Origin: an uncultured Eubacteriales bacterium
Lineage (GTDB): Bacteria > Bacillota > Clostridia > Oscillospirales > Oscillospiraceae
Direction of reading: 5' to 3'
Assembly: GCA_900546615.1 (NCBI GenBank)
Contig: URDJ01000030.1
Coordinates: 1-34,589, forward strand
Length of the DNA: 34,589 nt
A program made the translations under genes and the position numbers. The stretch's first letter is position 1. Each line of letters opens with the position of its first letter. Shown in pieces: positions 7,917 to 15,855 of this stretch. Below the pieces are notes generated by a model. The model searched no databases and had not been told where the DNA came from. It was given only the letters and a program-made list of their open reading frames with translations.

Positions 7917-10865
7917 TCATTCCATCCACAGCTCGGCCTGAGCCTGTGCTCCGCGCCGTATCTCATCCGGGGTCCGGTCGCAGGTCTGCCTTGTCACGGT
8001 GTAGTTTCCGGGAAAATAGTCCCGCTTTTCGGCGAAGTGGAAGCGCACGCGGCATGTGCCGGCGAGGGTCGCCTCCAATGTGAGAGTTTCGTCAATGAGA
8101 TACTCCGGTATGGCCGGGCGCAGATCCAGCTCGGGCTTTCCGCCCCTCCACGCAAATGGCTGCGGGCCGAAGAACATCAGCTGCCACATCTGGAGAAACT
8201 CCGCCGTGGAGCCGCTCAGCCTCGCCACGAAGCCCCGGCCGTGCAGCCGCTCGTCGGGGTTCAGGCTGCTGACGATGAAGGAGACGTTCTCCGTCGTGCT
8301 CCGCCCGTACACGGTCTCGTCCAGAAACGGCACGCCGCAGCTGCGAAACTCCTTGAAGAATTCGGCGTACAGCCCGCCCTTGAGCAGCTCGAGCAGATAT
8401 TTATACTCCATGTGCAGCCAGACCGAGCCGTTCTCAAGCCAGCCCGGAGTGAAGGCCGCCGCCCTGCCCAGCTCGAGCTGCGAGCGGTCGAGCGCCTCGT
8501 TCACCCTGTACATGCCCAGCTTTGCATCGTAAAGAGTACTGCTCTTGACCTTTTCATACATCCCGAGCCGCGAGGCGGGGTCGCCTTGCAGCTTCAGGTC
8601 GTGCACCGGGCCTTCAAGAAACAGCGGGAGAGCATTTTGCCGAAAGCTCAGGGGCTCGATGCCCTCCTCCGTCACGCGCCAGTCCTCGGCCTCGTAGCTG
8701 AAGTAGGTCGGCATCAGTCCGTCAGGCCGTCTCGACAGCTCCAGCCTTTGCGCCAGCAGCTCCGCCCAGTCCGAGAATGTCGCGGAAAGCTCCGCGGCGT
8801 CCAGCTGCACCGGCTCCATGGCCTTGCCCGCATAGCTCGCCTCCCGGCAGTCCTCGAGTGCCCCGGAGGCAGCGCGCCAGAAGCTGTACTGTGCGCCCGG
8901 GGCCCTGAGGCTCCCGCGGTTTTCGCCCACTGCCCGGCTCAGCCGGTCTATCAGCCTCGACTGGCACTTGGGAACAGTCAGTCTGCCCCCTGCGAAGGAC
9001 AGAGACTCCGACACAAAGCGCAGCAGCCGCACCAGCTCGCAGCTCTCGGCGACAGAGGAGCCGAACAGCCCCGGCAGGCCGTTGAGCGCGTCGTACCAGC
9101 CCGGCTTGCCGCCATCCATCTCCACGCCGGCGGCGTAGGGGTCGAGCGCCGCGAACTTGAGCGCACAGAGCGCCGCCAGCTTCTCAAGGACGCTCGAGCA
9201 CAGCGGGGCGCCGTCCGCGCCGCAGTCCCAGTCCCCGGCCTCGCGCTCCTCGAGGTAGCGGTACTGCCTCAGCCCCTTTTCCGTCTCCACACAGCGCCGG
9301 TGGTGGGGCAGCAGCCTCGCCCTCGACGAGAACCAGCCGACGGGCGTCTCGCAGAGGAGCTCGCGCCGCCGCTCCGGCCAGATGCGCAGGAAGTCCTCTA
9401 TGAGGTCGAGCGTATAGGTCCAGTGGTCGCTCCAATATCCCTCGCCGAAGACCGCGTTCACGCGCTTCTCCGCGCCGGAGACGAGCTGCTCAAAGCGCTC
9501 GTCCCGGCCCTCCTCGGGAAGGGACTTCCAGAGCTCGCCGGGGCTCAGTTCCTTCCCGTCCACGATGAGGGTCTCGGGGTTTATCTGGAGCGGGTTGTAG
9601 CCGTCAAGCTGCACGAGGGAGCAAAAGGTCATGACGTTGTCCTTTTCCACGAAAGGAGAGTAGGACACGTCGCAGCGCCGGTTCTGGTTCACGTCCCGGA
9701 AATTGCCGTTGCCCTGTGAGAAGGGTTCGGGCGCGAGGTAGAAGTAGTTGTAGTCGCGCTCGAGGTCGCCGTGCTTGCGCGTGAAGGGGTGGAGCACCTG
9801 AGAACCGAGCTTCACCGGCCAGCCCCCACGCAGGCAGTTGTCCAGAAAGCTCTGGCGGCAGTAGGCGTCGAAGGCAGGGTCGGCAGTTCTGGTATAGGCC
9901 CTGTCAGTCAGCTCACGGGCAAGCTCCTCGGCCCGGGCGAGCCTTTCTGCGAACCAATCCGGGCCGAAGTCCGCCGTGAGGAAGGCGTCGAGGGCGCTGT
10001 CGCTCTCCGCGTGGCCGATGAGCGTGAAGATGCAGGCGCTCCCGCCCGGCTCCAGCCGCCTCGTAAGGCCCGAGAAGAAGCAGGGGAAGGTGTTCTGCAC
10101 CGCCTGAACGGAGCCGGCAATCTCCGCCGGGCTCTTTTCGAGGAAACCAAGCGGCCTTCTAAGCGCCGTGTCGCAGCCGAACACCGTCTCGGGGTCCGCG
10201 ACGGCGGGCAGCCTGTCGCCACGGTCATCGACGGAGAGGGCGAAGGCACAGCCGGAGACCGAGGTCACACGGGCGCTGTCCTCCATGCTGACCCGGACGC
10301 GGTAGCGCGGGACGCCGCTGTCCAGCCTCTGCGTCTCCATCCACGCCCGGCCGGTCTGCACCATGTTCTTGAGCACCCAGTCGCTGACACCATAGGGCAC
10401 CAGCGCCGGCATGCCGTCGAGCAGCTCGGCCCGGGCCGCTCTGTCCGTCCGGTTCGTCAGCTTCAGTCTTCGCACGAGCGCGCCGACGGGAGCGTCCGGC
10501 AGGGTGAAATAGCGGACCTCCGCCTCAAGGCCATGGTCGAGGCAGGAAATGCCCAGGCTGTTCAGCCCAAGGTACATGTCCATATGCTCCGAATCCGCCG
10601 AAAACAGCTCAAAGACCTCCCCGTCCAGCTTCACAAAGCTGCGGAAGCCCCGCGTCTCTGCCAGCTGATACGAGCTGTGGGCGGGCGAAAACTCCATGAT
10701 CGCGTGGTCCTTGTCGCTCGTCCCGAAGCTTGCGACGCACTGGCCCCGGTTCACAAAGAAGCACCAGGCAGGCGTGCCGTACAGCCCCGCTATCCCCGGC
10801 AAAAAGTCCGAGAACGCGGGTTTTTTGTTGTAGTCGCGTATTATCGCGGTGAAGCTGCCGTCCAT
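7917..10865 (-). CDS. GH161/GH149-like beta-1,3-oligoglucan phosphorylase
   Basis: A 982-residue phosphorylase of the GH94-related clan. It would split beta-1,3-glucan oligosaccharides with inorganic phosphate, releasing glucose-1-phosphate in the cytoplasm. The N-terminus (FLPGIAGLYGTPAW, FVNRGQCVASFGTSDKDHAI) and the block ERDYNYF...GNGNFRDVNQNRRCD (369-399) match large proteins often labelled cellobiose phosphorylase and now placed in GH161/GH149. D391 in FRDVNQN is the likely general acid. Assignment is from recalled motifs; GH161 versus GH149 was not separated. No signal peptide. Its ATG follows the GH94 stop by one base (TGAGATG), so the two are translationally coupled. Context (GH17, GH94, GH16) supports the beta-1,3 linkage. 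Confidence 0.7.
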   Translation of the reverse strand: MDGSFTAIIRDYNKKPAFSDFLPGIAGLYGTPAWCFFVNRGQCVASFGTSDKDHAIMEFSPAHSSYQLAETRGFRSFVKLDGEVFELFSADSEHMDMYLGLNSLGISCLDHGLEAEVRYFTLPDAPVGALVRRLKLTNRTDRAARAELLDGMPALVPYGVSDWVLKNMVQTGRAWMETQRLDSGVPRYRVRVSMEDSARVTSVSGCAFALSVDDRGDRLPAVADPETVFGCDTALRRPLGFLEKSPAEIAGSVQAVQNTFPCFFSGLTRRLEPGGSACIFTLIGHAESDSALDAFLTADFGPDWFAERLARAEELARELTDRAYTRTADPAFDAYCRQSFLDNCLRGGWPVKLGSQVLHPFTRKHGDLERDYNYFYLAPEPFSQGNGNFRDVNQNRRCDVSYSPFVEKDNVMTFCSLVQLDGYNPLQINPETLIVDGKELSPGELWKSLPEEGRDERFEQLVSGAEKRVNAVFGEGYWSDHWTYTLDLIEDFLRIWPERRRELLCETPVGWFSSRARLLPHHRRCVETEKGLRQYRYLEEREAGDWDCGADGAPLCSSVLEKLAALCALKFAALDPYAAGVEMDGGKPGWYDALNGLPGLFGSSVAESCELVRLLRFVSESLSFAGGRLTVPKCQSRLIDRLSRAVGENRGSLRAPGAQYSFWRAASGALEDCREASYAGKAMEPVQLDAAELSATFSDWAELLAQRLELSRRPDGLMPTYFSYEAEDWRVTEEGIEPLSFRQNALPLFLEGPVHDLKLQGDPASRLGMYEKVKSSTLYDAKLGMYRVNEALDRSQLELGRAAAFTPGWLENGSVWLHMEYKYLLELLKGGLYAEFFKEFRSCGVPFLDETVYGRSTTENVSFIVSSLNPDERLHGRGFVARLSGSTAEFLQMWQLMFFGPQPFAWRGGKPELDLRPAIPEYLIDETLTLEATLAGTCRVRFHFAEKRDYFPGNYTVTRQTCDRTPDEIRRGAQAQAELWME

Positions 10866-10866
10866 C

Positions 10867-13452
10867 TCATTTCTCCTTTAAAAATACCTCCAGCCGGTGC
10901 TCGCTGCCCGGCGCCGCCTCATCCATGAACCTGCGCGGCACAGTGTTCCCGGGCAGGGGCATCCCATCCAGCACGAGCTCCGGCCTGTACTGCCCGTAGT
11001 CCAGCCCGAGCGGGTCAAAATAGCTGACGGTCCATAAAAGCCCGCCGAATCGCAGCCTGACCGAGGCCGTCTTGTTTCTGTCGAACTGTCTTGCGAGCAG
11101 CTTCGGCTCTATGCACATCGCGCCCAGACTGCCGCGTATGCCGTACATCTGCCCGACCACGGTGCGGAGCGTCCACGCTCCGGCGCCGGTGAGATAGTGG
11201 TACGCGCCCCGGCCGTCCGGCTCAAAATACTCCGGTATCCCGGGGTATATCCTGCTCGTCTCAAAGTCCAGGGCATGCTCAAAGAGCGCGGAGAGCGCCT
11301 CGAAGCCCTCGTGTACGAAACCGCGCTCATAGAGCGCGCAGGCGTACATGACGGCCATATGGCTGAACACCGCCCCGTTTTCCTTGGTGCCGTAGGCAAA
11401 GGCGAACATCCGCCCGAGGCGGTTCGGCCTGTCACCGAAATCCGTATTCAGCCGGTAGCCGCCGAGGTTCTTGTCAAAGAGCAGCCGTCTTGCCGCCCGG
11501 ACCAGCTGCGCTGCCTGCCCGTCGTCCGAGACGGAGGACATGAGAGCGAACACCTGACCGGTCAGCATCATCCGCTCTGAGCCGGGTTCGGCGCACTCCG
11601 CCCTCTCCCCGGCCTCGTCGTAATAGCTGTTGAACCAGCCGTCCTCCCCGGCCTGGAGCCACTCCTGAGCCCTCAGCCTCTCGCCGAGCTTCCCGGCCTC
11701 TCGCCGGAGCGCGGCGGAAATATCGCAGGTTTGAAAGCTTTCCTTCTCCGCGCCTGTGCCCGAGGCGCAGGCACGGCAGTAGTCCTCGAGCCGGGCTCCC
11801 TCCCCCAGCAGCAGCCTGACGCGGCGCGGAAGCCCGAGGGCTGTGACGCCCCTCTCCGACAGGGCGTCCAGCATATCCGAGAGCCGCCCGAGGCTCAGAC
11901 AGTATGCAAAGGAAAAGGCGACGCTCTCGCCGCGCGTCGGGGCCATGTCAAGCGCATCGTTCCAGTCTGCCCCGCGGAGGCGCAGGGCCCCGTGCCCGCC
12001 CGTCTCGCGCACCGCCGCGAGCTGGCTTATGATGAGGTGCTCCGCCACGGTGCCGGGCGCCTCCTTCACCGGCTCCGGCATCCGCTGTGTGCCGCGCATG
12101 ACGAGACCGTCCGAAAAATACGGCGCTTCCTCGAGCAGGAAGGGCAGGTCGCCCGTCCGGTCTATGTACTCGCAAATGGTCAGCACCGGCCAGAAGGCGT
12201 GATCCATCCAGACCCGCACGATATCGTTCCTGTCCGCCCGAAACTCGCCGGGGCGCTCGCCGATGATGGTGGCGTTGGTGCCGTCCGTCCGCATGCCTCC
12301 GCAGTAGGCGGCGAGCTGTGAGCGCAGGCCGTCCTCCCCCGAGAGCAGCAGTCCGAGGCTGTCCTGCCAGAGGTCGCGCCAGCCGCGGCCTCCGCGGCCG
12401 TAGTCGTGGTGCGGCAGGAAGGAGCAGCCAAAGATGCGCCGGAGCACCGGCTGCACGCCCACCCAGCGCAGGAGCAGGTCGAAGTCGCGCCTGCCGCTCT
12501 CAAAGCGCAGGGGAGCCGCCTCCCTCCACCACAGCCTCGTCTCATCCAGCGAGCGCGAGAGCTCGGCGACGTGCGGCAGCACGGGCTCCGTTCCGTCCTG
12601 CGCCATGCCGATGAGCAGCCAGAACTCCGCCTCCTCACCCGGCTGCAGCGTGACCGGGGCAAACCTCAGCGCTCCGACAGTCTCACGGCCCTCGAGCCTC
12701 GCGCCGGGCGGGACTCCCGGCCTCTCGTCCACTACCCACTCCGGTCGGAGCAGGCTGCCGCCCTCGCCCGTATATCCGAGCCTGTCCATGCAGAACTCCC
12801 GCGGCGCCGCGCCGGAGCCGTCCATGCCGAGGACGAAATAGCTGTTCGAGTTCGGCCGGTGCCCGCGCTCGTCGAAGGACCAGGCCGGCCTGAGCACCAC
12901 GCCGTTTTCCGTGCTCCACGCCCGGTGCAGCAGCGAGGTCACGTGCCGGTGGTCGCGCAGGTTGTCCGCGCTCCTTCCGTAGAGCGGCGCTGCCGCCGTG
13001 GGAGTGAAGCAGACCGGCTCCGTTCCACAGTTCCTTATGACAACATGTGTGATCTCTGTGAGTGGCATCGACGGCGCTATCCAGCTCGTCACCCGGCTCT
13101 CGAGCGGAAAGGCCGCGTCCGAAACGCGCAGCCGGTGCCACAGCATGCCCGCCTCGACCGTCAGTTCAGCGGGTTCGGCCAGTCTCCATGCGTCGAAGCC
13201 TGTCATGGACCGGCAGCGCCCGTCGGCGAGCCTGCACCAGAAATTGCGGCTCTCCATGCAGTCCTCGAGATCCTGCGCACTCACCGGGCGCAGCACGAAG
13301 CTCTCCTGTCCCAGCTTGCAGTCCCCGCCCAGCCTCGGCGTCACGCAGGACTTCAGCCCGCCCTCGGCGCAGAGCGGAAAATACAGGCCCGAGACGCGCT
13401 CCGCGTGCCCGAGCCGGAAATCCCCATCGCTTCCCACAAAGCTCAAAGCCAT
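10867..13452 (-). CDS. GH94 phosphorylase, candidate laminaribiose phosphorylase
   Basis: An 861-residue GH94 enzyme. The family converts a beta-glucosyl disaccharide plus phosphate to glucose-1-phosphate and glucose. The N-terminal beta-sandwich covers about 1-300 and the alpha/alpha barrel follows. HHDYGRGGRGWRDLWQD (348-364), MRTDGTNATI and GADWNDALD (494-502) are the family blocks; the general acid is in DWND. Length is near that of characterised laminaribiose phosphorylase (about 900) and above cellobiose phosphorylase (about 820). Specificity for laminaribiose is inferred from the operon. No export signal. It starts inside the last 10 bases of the GH17 gene and is followed after one base by the GH161-like gene. 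Confidence 0.75.
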   Translation of the reverse strand: MALSFVGSDGDFRLGHAERVSGLYFPLCAEGGLKSCVTPRLGGDCKLGQESFVLRPVSAQDLEDCMESRNFWCRLADGRCRSMTGFDAWRLAEPAELTVEAGMLWHRLRVSDAAFPLESRVTSWIAPSMPLTEITHVVIRNCGTEPVCFTPTAAAPLYGRSADNLRDHRHVTSLLHRAWSTENGVVLRPAWSFDERGHRPNSNSYFVLGMDGSGAAPREFCMDRLGYTGEGGSLLRPEWVVDERPGVPPGARLEGRETVGALRFAPVTLQPGEEAEFWLLIGMAQDGTEPVLPHVAELSRSLDETRLWWREAAPLRFESGRRDFDLLLRWVGVQPVLRRIFGCSFLPHHDYGRGGRGWRDLWQDSLGLLLSGEDGLRSQLAAYCGGMRTDGTNATIIGERPGEFRADRNDIVRVWMDHAFWPVLTICEYIDRTGDLPFLLEEAPYFSDGLVMRGTQRMPEPVKEAPGTVAEHLIISQLAAVRETGGHGALRLRGADWNDALDMAPTRGESVAFSFAYCLSLGRLSDMLDALSERGVTALGLPRRVRLLLGEGARLEDYCRACASGTGAEKESFQTCDISAALRREAGKLGERLRAQEWLQAGEDGWFNSYYDEAGERAECAEPGSERMMLTGQVFALMSSVSDDGQAAQLVRAARRLLFDKNLGGYRLNTDFGDRPNRLGRMFAFAYGTKENGAVFSHMAVMYACALYERGFVHEGFEALSALFEHALDFETSRIYPGIPEYFEPDGRGAYHYLTGAGAWTLRTVVGQMYGIRGSLGAMCIEPKLLARQFDRNKTASVRLRFGGLLWTVSYFDPLGLDYGQYRPELVLDGMPLPGNTVPRRFMDEAAPGSEHRLEVFLKEK

Positions 13453-14360
13453 TTCCTTATCTCCCCGACAACAGTTTTCCCGCTCCTGTCCTCCCGGAAC
13501 AGGCCCCAGTGCTTCTCCGGCTCGCTACCGGAAGGGCCGCCCTTCCACGGCTCATCGAAGGCCTCGAAGATGAAGCACGGCACGTCCGCGTTCCTCATCC
13601 AGCACAGCGCGTCTTTCAGGTACTCCGCCTGCGAAGGCTCGGATGCCTCCCTCGCCAGCATCTGCGGACTGTCCGACTCAGTTGCCCAGCCGAATTCGGT
13701 GACGACCAGCCTCCTGCCCGGCAGCGCCGCCGACACCCGCGCAAGGTCGCGTCTCATGTGCCCGACTGCCTCCCGGAGCGGCACACGGTTCCACTGTGGA
13801 TAGCTGTGCACGCCTATGAAATCCAGCTCAGAGGCCAGCCCCGCCAGTCCCGGCCACTCCCATGCGCCCTCGCAGTAACCCACGGGCAGGCCCGAACCGG
13901 CCTTTAGCCTGCGAGCAAAGGCGCACAGGCGCTCCTCGGGCACAAGGTCCGCGCCCCACGAAGGACGGTTCTCGTTGCCCACGGAGAGGGCGAGCATGTG
14001 CTTCTCATACCTTCCCGCCAGCTCCAGAAGCCTCCCGAGCTGCGCGTCGTTCCGCCTCGCGTTTTCGGCATACCTCTCCCCGGCTAGCGGCTCGGGAGTC
14101 CATGGGCAGCCGGGATTGTGGTACTCTGCGGCGGGGTCGATGCCGAGCATGACTCTGAGCGGCAGACCCTCCGCGGCTATAAGCTCCAGCGTCGTCTCCG
14201 CGTGGAGATTCGGTTCGTACATCCTCAGCCGCCGGAAACCCAGGTCTGCAAGCAGTCTCAGGTCTTCCAGCACCTGCTCTCTCGTTGGGAACACGCCGTT
14301 TATCGGGCTTTGGCCTCGCCTGAAGCCCGAGTAGCACACGCCCGGGACGGGGTCTGTCAT
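13443..14360 (-). CDS. GH17-like beta-1,3-glucan hydrolase, cytoplasmic
   Basis: A 305-residue TIM-barrel glycosidase. The general acid/base is E130 in LSVGNEN and the nucleophile E222 in VVTEFGWAT, the pair expected on strands 4 and 7 of clan GH-A. FEAFDEPWKG (265-274) and EKHWGLF near the end are typical of GH17 and related bacterial exo/endo-beta-1,3-glucanases. The N-terminus (PGVCYSGFRRGQSP) is the first barrel strand, with no signal peptide, so it would act on imported oligosaccharides. The ATG directly abuts the TAG stop of the response regulator, and its Shine-Dalgarno (CAGGAGGCAGGAC) lies inside that gene, so translation is coupled. GH17 is favoured over GH5, but subfamily and exo/endo mode cannot be set. 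Confidence 0.75.
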   Translation of the reverse strand: MTDPVPGVCYSGFRRGQSPINGVFPTREQVLEDLRLLADLGFRRLRMYEPNLHAETTLELIAAEGLPLRVMLGIDPAAEYHNPGCPWTPEPLAGERYAENARRNDAQLGRLLELAGRYEKHMLALSVGNENRPSWGADLVPEERLCAFARRLKAGSGLPVGYCEGAWEWPGLAGLASELDFIGVHSYPQWNRVPLREAVGHMRRDLARVSAALPGRRLVVTEFGWATESDSPQMLAREASEPSQAEYLKDALCWMRNADVPCFIFEAFDEPWKGGPSGSEPEKHWGLFREDRSGKTVVGEIRKWL

Positions 14361-15854
14361 CTAGTCCTGCCTCCTGTACTGTTTCTGCTGATATTCAGCC
14401 GGGGTCATGCCCGCCGACTCCTTGAACGCCCGGTAAAAGCTCTTGTAGCTGTCGTAGCCCACGCGCTCGGCCACCTCGGAAATGCGTATATCCGGTTGGC
14501 GCAGGAGCTTTTTCGCCGCGTCGAGCCTTATGTCGCGCAGGTATTCCGAAAACGTCCTGCCCGTCTGCTTCTTGAACGAATTTGAAAAGTAGGCGTAGTT
14601 GAGCGACACCTCGTTTGACACTACCGCGAGGGTTATGGGACGCATATAGTTCGCGCGTATGTAGGCCTCGGCCCGGTCTATAGCGAGGCTGTCCCTGCCG
14701 GAGCCCTGATCCCGCGCCGCGCGGTGCAGCCTCAGCAGCTGGTCGTTCGCGAAGAGCAGATATTCACGCATCGTCTCAAACTCCAGCGGCATATGTATGG
14801 GCTCCAGCTCCGCCCCGGTGTGCAGCTTCTTTTCTATCTTCCTCAGCACCCGGTAGAGCGTGTCGCAGAGCGCCAGCGTATAGCCGATTCCGTAGCCCGC
14901 GAGCTTTTTGCGCTCGAAAAGCCCGGTCAGCGCGCGGCTCAGCTCGGCCTCGGAGCCTATGCCCACCATGTCCCCGAGGCGCTCAACCTCCGCGTGGGGA
15001 ATGGTGAAATCCGTGGACATCTTCGAGATGTCCTCCTCCGTCAGCAGACGTTTGCCGGGGTAGAGCAACCTGTGCACAAAGATGTCGCTCGCCTGCCTGT
15101 AAGCCTCGCGGAGCCCGCCCGTGCCCCGGGCTCCGCGAACCAGCGCCACCGTGAACTTGAGGTCAGCTATACTGTCCAGCAGAACCTCGATATTGCATCC
15201 GGCGACAGCTGCCAGCACCAGCTCCTTCGCGTTGCCCAGGAGCAGAGCATTTTCAGGTATTCGGGCCGTCAGTCTCCGCCTGAGCGTCTCGGCCTCGGCC
15301 TCGCCTCCTGGAAAACCTATGAGCAGCAGGTCGCAGCTTCCGGTGAGAAAAGGGTACCTCCCGGTCATGAGCTGGCACAGCTCCGCGTTTTCTCCCCCGC
15401 CCTGTATGTAGTGGAAAAAAAGCGCGCGGCGCGACTTCTCCGTTCTGGCCCGGCTGTCCGTCCGGCCGGGGTCGAGCAGCTTGTCAGCCCTCGCCTGTTC
15501 GACCGCCCTGAAAAGCTCGGCCTTGTCGATGGGCTTGAGCAGATAGGCCCTGGCCCCGTACTCTATGGCCTACTGGGCGTACTTGAACTCGTCGTAGCCG
15601 CTGACTACAATGACCGCAGTCTGCGGCCAGAGCCTCCGGCAGCGCTCCATGAGTGCGATGCCGTCCATGTCCGGCATCCTGATGTCCGTGATGAGCAGGT
15701 CGGCAGGGACGCGCTCCATGAGCCGCACAGCCTCGGCCCCGCTGGACGCGGTGCGTATCTCCAGAGCGCCGGCCCCGGAGGGCAGTTGCTCCAGCATGGC
15801 CCTTATACCCTCGCGGATCATCTCCATGTCGTCCGCCACTATGACCTTCAGCAT
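14361..15854 (-). pseudogene. AraC-type two-component response regulator interrupted by an amber codon
   Basis: One frame of 497 codons, the normal length of YesN-type regulators, with a single TAG at codon 95 (15572-15570). The receiver domain has D8/D9, phospho-acceptor D57 (ITDIRMPDMDG) and S85. After the stop the same frame continues with AIEYGARAYLLKPI, carrying the conserved K107. A linker domain follows, then a C-terminal AraC double helix-turn-helix (YIRANYM...VSLNYAYFSNSFKK...VGYDSYKSFYRAFKE). Relatives usually have Glu, Lys or Gln at the TAG position. As read, the product is a 94-residue receiver without strand 5. The DNA-binding half could only be made by readthrough or restart (for example ATG at 15368). 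It follows the kinase gene after one base. Confidence 0.85.
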
Positions 15855-15855
15855 T

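Noticed and set aside
8037..10928. Long plus-strand open frames opposite the phosphorylase genes
   Set aside because: They are Arg/His/Pro/Ala-rich translations opposite GC-rich real genes, with no family motifs or ribosome sites. The minus-strand frames carry conserved enzyme motifs.
12406..13803. Plus-strand frame of 465 codons across the GH94 and GH17 genes
   Set aside because: It spans the junction of two real minus-strand genes and has shadow-type composition only.
7747..15572. Alternative genetic code (TGA as Trp or TAG as sense)
   Set aside because: TGA ends most genes here, including ilvE, spoIVB, tctA and the Mrp gene. TAG ends the DUF362 gene, the regulator, tctC and one dehydrogenase.
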